A stretch of DNA of 64,000 nt from positions 79,345 through 143,344 of the forward strand of contig NZ_JYJK01000084.1 in the NCBI RefSeq assembly GCF_003263785.1, read 5' to 3'. Under the pieces are notes generated by a model, which saw only the letters and a list, made by a program, of their open reading frames with translations, did no database searches and had not been told where the DNA came from. This stretch comes from Vibrio variabilis (GTDB lineage: Bacteria > Pseudomonadota > Gammaproteobacteria > Enterobacterales > Vibrionaceae). Positions 54,465 to 63,747 of this stretch are shown here, piece after piece (positions within the stretch are counted from its first letter, which is position 1; every line of letters begins with the position of its first letter). The position numbers were made by a program, and so were the translations under genes.

Positions 54465-55992
54465 TTATTTTCTCACAGGACGCTTTGGTAACTCATCCTC
54501 CGTAATAAAACCATCGTTGTTTCGGTCGATGCGGGAAAAGTCATTTTTCAGCGGCCCTCGTACTTCAGACCTTGAGAGTTTTCCATCGCCGTTGCTGTCC
54601 ATATCTGTCATTGGATCGCGGCTCCGTTTGCCAGCCTTTTTTTGCTCACCGCCGCTCATGGCACTACCTGTGAGAGTATACTGCTTGGTTTCACGTTCTA
54701 CTTTGGTTGGATTTTCCACGTACTGGGTGTCTTGGTCGGTTACACAGCGAACGTAGTTTCATAGCGAACCGCATCACCTTGAGGCCCATGTCCCTCGGGA
54801 TAATCGACACCGGTATATTGTTTAGGGTCGCTACGCTGAGCGCCTGCACCGTGCACATCAATCCATTTGCCGTTCATGTAGCCGAGCGAACGTCCAAAGG
54901 CGATATAAGCAGCATTGTTCGTATTCTTTAAATTAATGTGGGTGGTGTTACTCCAATAATTTGGATAATCAAGCTCTCCCCCTCGTTGATCATAGAGCTG
55001 GCTTCGAATACCGGGTCAATAGCGGCACTATTGGTTGTATCTGGGGAGCGAGAGTAGTCCACTATCGAGTGTAGCTCTTTGATATTTGGCAGTCGCCAAT
55101 CACTTCTTCCGGCAAGTTCTAGATTTTCACAGTATTGTATTCCTGCAAACCAATCCATCCCTTGTTGGCTATCACCCTGCTGCCAAGTGAGACCCGTCGC
55201 TTTATCTGTAACCGTTTTGTCGCTGTTATCAACCAGATTGTTAATGCCGTAACTCGTGTCCCCTCTGACCGTTAGGAGATAAAACGTTTTTTCACCGCCT
55301 CTTGGAGACGTCGCACCGTAGCCCTTGATTCTGCCATCAATGAAGTTCACGCCAAATATCGTTTCATCGCCATTCATGGTCGTTGATACGTATTTGGTCG
55401 AGCTCACATACTGAGAGTCAATCAAGCGCTCGCCGGCGTCCCTATCACCAGACTCAAAGCCAAACACAGAGTGGTCGATAAAGGGCATAATTGAGTACGT
55501 ACCGGCACCATTGATGCCGCTTGGATCCTCGCCATCAAACAGCATCAAAGAATACAACTCTTTAATGGTTGGAACACGCCAATCGTTATGTCCTCCCAAT
55601 GCAAGCCTAGAAGCATACGCAGCGCCTTCATCGTAGGTGACTTTATCGTCGGCGGTAATTTTTCCATCACCATTTAGGTCCGTTGTTTGCGCCCAAACTA
55701 ACCCTGTATTGTTATCGGTTACCGTGCCATCACCATTATCGGTATAGCTTGGCATGGCACCTTGATATTGAGCGTCTTGTCCAAGGCCTGTTTCTCCGAC
55801 ACAAGAGCCCATCGTTGAAGAAGCACCAGAACATTGTGTTTGATTGGTATCGACAATGGTGTAGCTATAGGCTGATTGAGCAAAAGAAGGTGCACTCAGT
55901 CCTGTGAGTACCATCAGCAAAGCGAGTTTCGACACAGTGAATCTTGATGGTTTACCGTTTTGCGATGATTTTGATCTGATTGGTGGATTCAT
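54465..55992 (-). CDS. exported DUF1566 (Lcl C-type) protein with C-terminal EF-hand pair (two frameshifts)
   Basis: A signal peptide (about 1-39, ending SFAQ) is followed by two DUF1566-type units marked DNNTGLVWAQ/WRVPTIKELYSL and DKATGLTWQQ/WRLPNIKELHSI. The first also holds a dockerin- or EF-hand-like loop, DLNGDGKITADD. Single bases are missing in a C-run at 54978-54982 and near 54757. Restoring them reads NEGGELDYPNYWSN through RYENYVRCV and on into a tail with two EF-hand loops, DSNGDGKLSRSE and DRNNDGFITEDE, so the apparent separate EF-hand gene at 54465-54719 is really this protein's C-terminus. About 509 residues. Probably a secreted calcium-binding protein; ligand unknown. Confidence 0.83.
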
Positions 55993-56192
55993 AGCGCTTC
56001 CTCAAGGTAGAGCTTGTTATCTTCGAACGTCTTTTTATGGTTTTACTATGCGCTGCAAATGTGCAGACAATATGAAGACAATAAGGGCTTTCTCTCTGCC
56101 CTCTCTCCTTATTTTCTCCACATTGTTTTCACTTTCTCTGCTAGATCTCATCGCACAATGATTCCTCACTTTAGCTTATTAGAGAGATCAAG

Positions 56193-56435
56193 ATGAAGAA
56201 AACCATCCTAACGCTCAGCGCTTTGCTGCTTGCCTTTTCCTACCACCCCGCTCACGCAAAGGGCGAACATCGTAAGCCACCTTCATTTGAAGAAATGGAC
56301 ACCAATGGCGATGGCGTGCTCACTGAAGATGAACTCAAAGGCCGTTTGTTAGATGAGTTCGACAAACTTGATAGCAATGGGGATGGTGCGTTGTCGGAGT
56401 CGGAGTTACCCGAGCCACCACAGCGTCGAAACTAG
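56193..56435 (+). CDS. small exported EF-hand protein
   Basis: An 80-residue protein with a signal peptide (about 1-22, ending AHA before KGE) and two canonical calcium-binding EF-hand loops, DTNGDGVLTEDE near 36-47 and DSNGDGALSESE near 60-71. The pair and the tail (ELPEPPQRR) resemble the C-terminal tail (ELPKRPVRK) of the divergently transcribed DUF1566 protein, so they are probably related modules. The role is unknown; periplasmic calcium binding is likely. Confidence 0.85.
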   Translation: MKKTILTLSALLLAFSYHPAHAKGEHRKPPSFEEMDTNGDGVLTEDELKGRLLDEFDKLDSNGDGALSESELPEPPQRRN

Positions 56436-56537
56436 GGATTCGACGCTCGAATTCTTTCGTTTTCAAAAGCATGTTGTCAAAAGCATAGCGCCTTAAAAGC
56501 TGTGTATTCATTTGTTATATGGAAATAAGGTTTACCC

Positions 56538-58531
56538 GTGTCCAAAGTTGTCTACTTCCCTTTGGTTTGCACTCTGCTTACCTACTCATTCACAAGCGCC
56601 GCAGCGCTCTACCGCGTGGTAGAGGTCAACACCTCAACAGCCACTGAGGCCAACGAATACTACTCTATTGCCATCGCGCCCTCTTCGTCCGAATGGTGTT
56701 TTGAAGATACATGTACCGACAGTCAATACAGTGCGCTCGGCTATAGCATGAATGGTTTGGAGGGAATACCGCTAGACCAAGAGGTCGCGTTTGGTGTCGA
56801 TAACCACTTCTACTATCTCGACTATGATGACCTCTACTCTTACTGTGACAGCGAGTTAGGCTACGCGACATGTGAAGCATGGGCGAGCAATCGATGGTAC
56901 GGAGATGCTAGCACTGGCATTGGCGGCCTTGAAAGTCAGCAAGATGCCTATTACAACGCAAGCTATTCACCACTCTATCACTCCTTTATGGAGAATAGCT
57001 CACCACTCGACTTCAACCCTGCTATCCCCACCGGATATGAAGATGAACTGTTCGCAATCGATCAGACCATCGATATTAAAGCGCGCACTATCAACTCTGA
57101 TGGACACATCATTGCCAATAGTAGCAGCGGCTATTTTGACTATAACGGGTATTACACGCAGCCTTATGCGAGTCGAGGGTTGGTATTTAACGGCGAGCAA
57201 ACACTCGTCTTGGCACCACTTGCGAACTCGGAGCTTAGCTTCGCAGACGACGAAGGGGAGCAGTTGATGGTTGAGGAAATGGGCTCAACCATCGCATTTG
57301 ATAGCTTTACCTACCCTGCTTCTGGCGCAGACAGTCAGACCTACATTGTGGGCAGTGCCTCGGTCGCTACGTTCGACTACTCAGATACCTCCAAGTATTA
57401 CAACTTACTAGACCTTAGCGAGTGTGTTGGCGTTGACCGACCTATTCTCTCAAGTGCTTGTCAGCACTTCGGCTTTGCAACACAAGCCTTTGTTTGGTCA
57501 ATGGGCGACGAAGGTGAAACTCGCTTCCCGGCCAGTTCATGGGCGACCACTTATGACAACTATAGCTATGCGGCAGCACAAGCCAGTATTCGAGGCGCAA
57601 CGATTGTTGAGCGCAGCGACAGTGAATATCTGGGGCTGCCCGTCTTGGTCGGATTCAACTCCGATCTCGCCGACGACAATATCATTATGCAGGCCGCCGT
57701 TTACTTACCAGCCACCACCGATGGTTTCTCTGTTGAGGAAAACGCGTGGACATCGGTGTTTATCGACAATGCCAAACTCGAGTACGACGACAGCTATTAC
57801 TACAGCAACTCCGTCGCGACAGATATTAACTCACAGCTGATTGTTATTGGTGAAACCAAGCGATTGGGGAGTGTTCCAGAGGCGGGGGCGGCAGCAAATC
57901 GGATGTTCATTGCTGACGCCGGACAACCCACACCATCAGCGACCTATTTCAGCGATATGTCACAGTCAATTTTCTTTGTCGGCGCAGGCGGACACGCGAA
58001 CGCAATCAATCAATACAACGAAATTGTTGGCGAGGTGGATGCTGAAAACCATACCGAAATTGATGGGCCGCAACGTCGCCGTCGGGGCTACATCTTCCCG
58101 TACAACGGTGTTGGAAGCGATGAATCGCGCATGGCCATATTCAACTCGCAAGCTTGGTGGTTGGATGACCTCACCAATGGGGGCAGCTACAGTGACGTAA
58201 ACAATGCCTATCGCATTGTCACTGCTTCAGACATCAACGACGCTGGAGTGATTTCGGCGACAGCATCAAGTGTGCCTCAGGATATGATTCAACGGATCAC
58301 TTCGCCACTTGTGGCAACGGGACAGAAGCTGAAAGCGTTGTTGCGGTTAAGCTCGTTCCAATACAAGGTGCCACCAGTAATGATATTGAGAGCCGCTCGG
58401 AAAACACTTCGACCGTCACCCGAGAGGGCGGCAGCATTACGCTTTTCAGCCTGTTCTTTTTGCTCACGTATCGAGTCATGCGGGATTGGTGGAATGACCT
58501 TTTTAACAGCACACCATCACTCATCGCCTGA
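56538..58531 (+). CDS. exported DUF3466-family protein (one frameshift)
   Basis: A large exported protein starting at a GTG behind AAGG. The signal peptide ends about residue 22 (SAAA). A Ser/Tyr/Asp-rich beta-propeller-like body carries recurrent Ile-Asn and Gly motifs (RTINSDGHIIANS, ATDINSQLIVIGE, SDINDAGVISATA), typical of DUF3466. One base is missing near 58265. The correct frame continues CASGYDSTDHFATCGNG and ends with a GG-hydrophobic-Arg tail (EGGSITLFSLFFLLTYRVMR), resembling a GlyGly-CTERM anchor. Total about 664 residues. Its function is not known. Confidence 0.85.
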
Positions 58532-58548
58532 TTACTCGCTGTGAAGAT

Positions 58549-58575
58549 CAAAAAAAGCCGAGCTTTCGCTCGGCT
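58549..58575 (-). terminator. terminator after the EutE-like gene, copy 1
   Basis: AGCCGAGC and GCTCGGCT form an eight-pair stem with a four-base loop; on the minus strand it is followed by a long T-run. It could also act for the convergent DUF3466 gene. Confidence 0.85.
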
Positions 58576-58628
58576 AGATATATCATCGCTTGGGAAGAGT
58601 GATGAGATATTCGGTTACTTGCGGTCGA

Positions 58629-60005
58629 TTAAACGATGCGTAGGCCACCTTGAGCAATCGCGAAGCGACGTGCACGTGTGAACGATAGTGCGTTAGTGAT
58701 ACCTTCGCCTGTTGGACCTGCGATAGTGAACGTTGACGTACCTTCTGCGTTGTAGCCAACACCTGATAGCGTTGGACCATTGTGTGCGAAGATAGTGGTG
58801 TTGATGCGGCCACCAAACTTCGTCACGTTCTCAATGTTACCAGAGTAGATACATGCAGAGTGCTTGTTACCACGCTCAGCCGCTACTGCACGGTCAATCG
58901 CTTCGTCGATGTCTTTACAGATAACCACTGGCAGTACTGGCATCATTTGCTCAACGTGTACTAGAGGGTGATCGTTCTCAACCAGCATTACTGCTAGGCG
59001 AGTGTCTGACTTAACACCGATAGATTTTAGGATTTGACCCGCATCTTGACCTACGTGCTTCTTAACTGGGTGCCATACACGAGAGATTTCGTGTGCAGTG
59101 CAAGGCTTCGCGCCTTCGAACTCGTCTAGCGTTAGAATTTCTTCGGTTAGCTTCTCAGCTTCTTCCGCGGTCATAACGTAAGCCCCAACTTCTTCAAGCT
59201 TGTCTAGGAACGCGTCTGCAACGGCTTCTTCAACGAATACTTCTTTTTCGCCGATACAAAGTAGGTTGTTATCGAAAGAAGCACCGCCGTATACGCCAGC
59301 TGCTGCGAGATCTAGGTTTGCAGAAGCGTCAACGATAACTGGTGGGTTACCTGCACCTGCGCCTACACCTTTCTTACCAGATTGCAGGATAGCCTTAACT
59401 AGACCTGGGCCACCCGTACCTACTAGCATGTTGACTAGTGGTGAGCTTGCGATTTCGTTTAGCGTTTCTAGCGTTGGCTCTTGAACCATAGTCACTAGGT
59501 TTTCTGGGCCGCCTGCGGCGATGATTGTTTCGTTAAGCAGGTCAATCATCATCGCTGATACAACTTTTGAAGATGGGTGAACGTTGAATGTTACTGCGTT
59601 ACCACCTGCTAGCATTGAGATAGCGTTGTTAACGATAGTTTCTGTTGGGTTAGTTACTGGCGTTACTGCGCCAATCACACCGTAAGGTGCGCGTTCACCA
59701 AGAGAAATACCGTTGTCACCAGACCAAACCTGAGTTTCTAGGATTTCAGTACCTGGCGTTTTTGCTGCAGTCAGTTGGTGTTTAGCGATCTTATCTTCAA
59801 CACGACCGAGTTTTGTCTCTTCACGAACTAATTTTGCAAAGTCTTCTGCACGCGCTAATACTGCACCGCGGATCGCAGTGATGATGGCTTCGCGACCTTC
59901 TTTGGTACAGTTTACGTAGTACTCGATTTGAGCTTTATGAGTTGCTTCAATCGCAGCGTCCACTGTCGCGAATACACCTTTAGCGTTGTTGATATCAAAA
60001 GACAT
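58629..60005 (-). CDS. EutE/PduP-like acylating aldehyde dehydrogenase, copy 1
   Basis: A 458-residue CoA-acylating aldehyde dehydrogenase (acetaldehyde + CoA + NAD+ to acetyl-CoA). Catalytic Cys250 lies in SFDNNLLCIGEKEV. Other marks are PVTNPTETIVNNAI, GTGGPGLVKAIL and the end RARRFAIAQGGLRIV. It begins directly at the catalytic domain (AKGVFATVDAAIEATHKAQ) without the roughly 20-residue encapsulation peptide and linker that start PduP and EutE, so it is more likely cytosolic than microcompartment-bound. Codons look biased as in a highly expressed gene. A GAGG site precedes the ATG. A near-identical copy begins at the right window edge. Confidence 0.9.
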   Translation of the reverse strand: MSFDINNAKGVFATVDAAIEATHKAQIEYYVNCTKEGREAIITAIRGAVLARAEDFAKLVREETKLGRVEDKIAKHQLTAAKTPGTEILETQVWSGDNGISLGERAPYGVIGAVTPVTNPTETIVNNAISMLAGGNAVTFNVHPSSKVVSAMMIDLLNETIIAAGGPENLVTMVQEPTLETLNEIASSPLVNMLVGTGGPGLVKAILQSGKKGVGAGAGNPPVIVDASANLDLAAAGVYGGASFDNNLLCIGEKEVFVEEAVADAFLDKLEEVGAYVMTAEEAEKLTEEILTLDEFEGAKPCTAHEISRVWHPVKKHVGQDAGQILKSIGVKSDTRLAVMLVENDHPLVHVEQMMPVLPVVICKDIDEAIDRAVAAERGNKHSACIYSGNIENVTKFGGRINTTIFAHNGPTLSGVGYNAEGTSTFTIAGPTGEGITNALSFTRARRFAIAQGGLRIV

Positions 60006-60588
60006 AGTGATTACCTCGTGAGATTTGGTGCTTAAGAGCTGGGCTTCTTCATCGCCTCTAGCGCTCTATTGAGCTTGTTGGCTGGGTCTGCTGCCCGCCT
60101 CAAGATGATGCTAATTTAACCCAAACATTCATCGAAACTATGCCAGTCAGCGTCAACTTATTTGACCGAGATACTTTGTTTTTACAAGTATTTTACTTGA
60201 CTGTTTTATATTTTGGAGAGGAGAAAGAAAAGTGCCACGAAAGATCATAAGCTTAGCTTAGCCTCCCACACAATCGGGCTATCATGCGGGACACGACGTG
60301 TTACTTATCCAAGGAAAGGACGTAACAGTAACTCACAAAACATTGACGCCAATTATGCATTAAGCCTTTGTTTACAAACTGGCTATAGAATGCAGTTAAG
60401 ATACATCGCGGATCGAATTCAAACCCCTACAAGTGCACCATGCACATATGGGGTAACGAAAAGCCATAGGGAATCCGATCAAATAACCACCAAACTCAAG
60501 CCATCGTCAAAACAGACTGTGCTTTCTGCACATTTTCTCCATAATTGGGTTATAGAATTGAACCACTACCCTTAGTGCAATAACCATT
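60006..60588. promoter_or_regulatory. 583-base intergenic region between eutE-like copy 1 and baeS, with a 15-bp palindrome
   Basis: No convincing gene. A perfect inverted repeat CAAGTA-TTT-TACTTG lies at 60185-60199, about 180 bases before the eutE-like start on the minus strand, and may be an operator. A 120-codon frame at 60213-60575 has no protein-like pattern and is rejected. Promoters for the two divergent genes must lie here. Confidence 0.45.
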
Positions 60589-62047
60589 ATGCGAATTACT
60601 CTGTTTCAAAAACTCTTTATCTCGCTATTTAGTTCGAGCTTGATACTTTTGCTTTCCATGGCATTTATGATCAATTCCAGCTTCAAAGTAGAATTACAAA
60701 GCTACTTAAACCAAGAAGAGATACAAAAAGTAGAGACCCTAGCGGAGAATGTCGCAGCGTTCTATTCAGATACCGACGGTTGGCGTCCACTACAGCAATC
60801 ACCAAGAGCCTTCGGGTCACTTATGCAACAAATCGGTGAAATGCCGCCTCCAAAACCGCGACCGGGTAACCCACAACGAGTTGAGCCAGAATTTCCCCGG
60901 CATATGGCAGTCATCGTTCGAGCAACGTGCTATTCGTACCTTTGGGCATGCGCATCTACCTGCTTGATAAAGGGGGTGAACCACTTTTCAGGCGCAATCT
61001 CAATCAGGACGAATTAAACAAGGATCAATTCTTTAGCCGAGTACCGATAGTAAAACAAGGCGATACTGTCGGCTGGCTGGCGGTATTACAAAGTCGCCAA
61101 GTATCAAACCAATTAGCCGAGAGCTTTATGTACTCTCAAACGGCCAACATTTTTACCGCTGCTATCGCGGCCTTTTGTTTTGACCCTGGTTATCGCATTT
61201 TATCACGGTGAAGTACTTGTTGACTCCCCTTGGGGCGTTGCACAGAGGCGCGACCGAAATCGCCAACGGCAACCTTGAGCACCGGATTGAACAGATCGGC
61301 AATGATGAACTGACCGACCTTATTGCCTCATTCAATCTACTGGCTGCATCCTTAGCCAAACAAAAGGAGATTCGAGAGCAATGGCTTTCAGATATTTCCC
61401 ATGAACTAAGAACACCTGTCGCTGTACTCAGAGGCGAAATCGAAGCACTACAAGATGGCATTAGACCTATGGAGCCAAAGTACCTAGAGGGATTGCATGC
61501 CCAAGTGACGACTTTGACTCGGTTAATTGATGACATACATACTTTGTCGATTTCCAGTGATAGTGCGTTTCGAACCAACCAGAGAAGCGACATTGCACTT
61601 GCAGACATCATTGATGATTTACTGACACGCTATGAACTGAGGCTTGCCTCAAAAAGCTTAAGCGTTACCACGGACTACTCATCAGCACCGGATACGACGA
61701 TATACGCCGACGCGAAACTAATACAACAAGTGTTTCAAAACCTGTTCGAGAACTGCTTTCGATACACCAACGAGCAAGGCAATGTCGGCATTACGCTGGA
61801 GTCAACAGCCAATGAACTGATTGCTATCATTGAAGACAGCGCTCCTGGGGTACCCAATGAGGCTCTGCCAAAGTTGTTCGATCGCCTTTATCGCGTGGAC
61901 AGTTCTCGCAGTCGCGCAAGTGGTGGTTCGGGTTTAGGTTTGGCCATTTGCCAAAATATCATCGAAGCTCACCAAGGTACGATTGAGGCCACTCACTCAT
62001 CTTTAGGGGGCGTTAAAATCGTAGTACGCCTGCCAAAACATCATTAG
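60589..62047 (+). CDS. baeS: BaeS-like sensor histidine kinase (several indels)
   Basis: Envelope-stress histidine kinase. The N-terminus has a transmembrane helix (about 8-28), a periplasmic loop with PPPKPRPGNP near 105, a second helix, a HAMP region and the kinase: H-box SDISHELRTPVAVLRG, N-box NLFENCFRY and G-box GGSGLGLAICQ. One base is missing near 60920. Around 61170-61208 the second helix reads as AAIAAFVLTLVIAF only in another frame, so several small indels are likely there. The C-terminal half is intact from 61208. baeR follows 13 bases later. Confidence 0.85.
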
Positions 62048-62060
62048 AAATAGAGGTTTT

Positions 62061-62750
62061 ATGATCCTTATTGTGGAAGACGAACCGTCGCTTGCTCAAG
62101 TTATCCAAGACTATCTCAATCACAGTGGTTTTGAGTCGCACATAATCAGCGATGGAAACGAGGTGATTGATTGGGTAAAGATAAATCAACCGGATCTGAT
62201 CATTCTCGACTTAATGCTGCCTAATCGAGATGGTCTTGATATTTATCGAGAGCTAAGAACATTTAGTGGCTTGCCCGTCATGATGGCAACAGCAAAAGTC
62301 GACGAAATCGATCGCTTGGTTGGATTGGAATTGGGGGCTGATGACTATATTTGTAAACCCTACAGTCCAAGAGAGCTCGTCGCGCGCGTCAAAAATGTCC
62401 TGCGCCGGAGCCGTTCTCAATCCAATCAAGACGCGATAGATACCGGCAAGACTCCTCTACTGAACGTAGATCAACAATTAATGAAGGCCACCATTACGGG
62501 CACTGTACTTCCCTTAACACCCGCTGAATTTAAACTGCTTGCCCACTTTCATCGCCACCCGGGTATCGTATTCAATCGAGATCAGCTCATGGACAAAATC
62601 TACTCTGATGGACGTGTCGTCACCGATAGAACGATTGATAGCCATATCAAAAACCTCAGAAAAAAGATCTTCTCGGTGAATCCAGACTACGATTGGATAG
62701 TGTCTATTTACGGCGTGGGTTATCGCTTTGAAATTGTGGAGACATGCTAA
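62061..62750 (+). CDS. baeR: BaeR-like OmpR-family response regulator
   Basis: A 229-residue regulator with a receiver domain (Asp50 in LIILDLMLP, Lys in ADDYICKPYSPRE) and a winged-helix DNA-binding domain (LTPAEFKLLAHFHRHPG, TIDSHIKNLRKKI, GVGYRFE). The receiver sequence, with KVDEIDRLVGLELGADDYICKPYSP, is very close to the BaeR family, which controls efflux and envelope-stress genes. It is cotranscribed with baeS. Confidence 0.93.
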   Translation: MILIVEDEPSLAQVIQDYLNHSGFESHIISDGNEVIDWVKINQPDLIILDLMLPNRDGLDIYRELRTFSGLPVMMATAKVDEIDRLVGLELGADDYICKPYSPRELVARVKNVLRRSRSQSNQDAIDTGKTPLLNVDQQLMKATITGTVLPLTPAEFKLLAHFHRHPGIVFNRDQLMDKIYSDGRVVTDRTIDSHIKNLRKKIFSVNPDYDWIVSIYGVGYRFEIVETC

Positions 62751-62760
62751 CGTTAGTATG

Positions 62761-63516
62761 TCACCTACCCAAGCCAAAGCGCGCACTCAACGGCGGCAGT
62801 GCAACTCGCTCATCTTGCAAACGCTGATCATGCCGATAGTCCTCGTTAGCCATAACGTTCCAGTCTTTGTTGTAGTGCTCTTTGAGCAAACACACCAACT
62901 CATAGAAATTCATGCGTTCACTGGCATTACTATCAAGGTGGTAAAGACCAGGTTCGTTTCTTTCGATTAATTGCAGAAAGCCAATCGCAGTATCATCCAT
63001 ATGAGAGGTAGCTGGATACCAGCTTTGGCTCGCGCTAATGACCCCCTCTTCATGATGCTGCCTTTCAAGATGGGTAAGCATATTATTGCCAACGGCTTCA
63101 TCATGGATCTGCCAGCCAATGCGCGCAATCATTGCAGCGGGATTGACTTGCCAAATGGCATCTTCACAACGCACTTTATATAGGCCGTAATCATCTTTGG
63201 TATTGCGATCATTGAATATGCTGTAAGGACCATTCACTTTGGCATCAAACACCATAGCGGTGCTGACGAACAGATAAGGGATCTTTTGCTCTGCGCAGCG
63301 CTTGGCAAGCCAAGCCGCCCACTCTTCACTTCCCATCGCCATGTGACACACGGCATCAATTGTTTGGCTTAGCCAAAACGCCCTGCTGTCCTGTTCGTTC
63401 TCAGGCGCAACTTGGTGATGATTCCACTCCACGACATGCCAGCCACGTTGAGAAAACTGTTTTGCGACTTTAGGACCTAGAGTGCCGGTGAGCCCGGTCA
63501 TTAGGATTGTTTTCAT
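62761..63516 (-). CDS. RmlD-like NAD(P)-binding epimerase/reductase
   Basis: Short-chain dehydrogenase of the RmlD (dTDP-4-dehydrorhamnose reductase) type, 251 residues. The N-terminal nucleotide motif is MTGLTGTLGPKVAK. YxxxK appears as YGLYKVRCE near 128-136, and the middle has STAMVFDAKVNGPYSIFND, an RmlD-like stretch. It lacks the neighbouring rhamnose genes, so the sugar substrate is uncertain. It is convergent with baeR with a ten-base gap. Confidence 0.82.
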   Translation of the reverse strand: MKTILMTGLTGTLGPKVAKQFSQRGWHVVEWNHHQVAPENEQDSRAFWLSQTIDAVCHMAMGSEEWAAWLAKRCAEQKIPYLFVSTAMVFDAKVNGPYSIFNDRNTKDDYGLYKVRCEDAIWQVNPAAMIARIGWQIHDEAVGNNMLTHLERQHHEEGVISASQSWYPATSHMDDTAIGFLQLIERNEPGLYHLDSNASERMNFYELVCLLKEHYNKDWNVMANEDYRHDQRLQDERVALPPLSARFGLGR

Positions 63517-63636
63517 TGTTTTGCTCTGCGTTTGGTGTTTTTGGGTTAGTTAACCATAAGAGGCATAGAGCTCAATGGGATGTTTGGGGAAGTCTGATTG
63601 GGGGCACGGTTTGTAGGGGAGTAGAGAAAGAGCGGC

Positions 63637-63670
63637 TCTAGGTTCTAGGTTCTAGGTTCTAGGTTCTAGG
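63637..63670. repeat. heptanucleotide microsatellite (GGTTCTA)n
   Basis: TCTA, then four perfect copies of GGTTCTA (63641-63668) and GG, about 4.8 units. It lies between the RmlD-like gene and the second EutE-like gene. Such simple repeats often vary in copy number between strains. Confidence 0.9.
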
Positions 63671-63694
63671 AAAGGGTTGTTGAATAGAAATATC

Positions 63695-63720
63695 AAAAAG
63701 CCGAAGCGTTTGCTTCGGCT
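63695..63720 (-). terminator. terminator after the EutE-like gene, copy 2
   Basis: AGCCGAAGC and GCTTCGGCT form a nine-pair stem around a four-base loop, followed by T on the minus strand. It parallels the terminator after copy 1. Confidence 0.85.
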
Positions 63721-63747
63721 TTCCGTGTTAATCAGTTATCTAACCAA

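Noticed and set aside
54465..54719. Separate EF-hand gene downstream of the DUF1566 gene
   Set aside because: Frame correction makes it the continuous C-terminus of the DUF1566 protein; it has no own start signal or signal peptide.
60213..60575. 120-codon plus-strand frame upstream of baeS
   Set aside because: Composition looks random, no ribosome site and no recognisable motif.
63637..63670. CRISPR-like repeat
   Set aside because: Units are only seven bases and directly adjacent, with no spacers.
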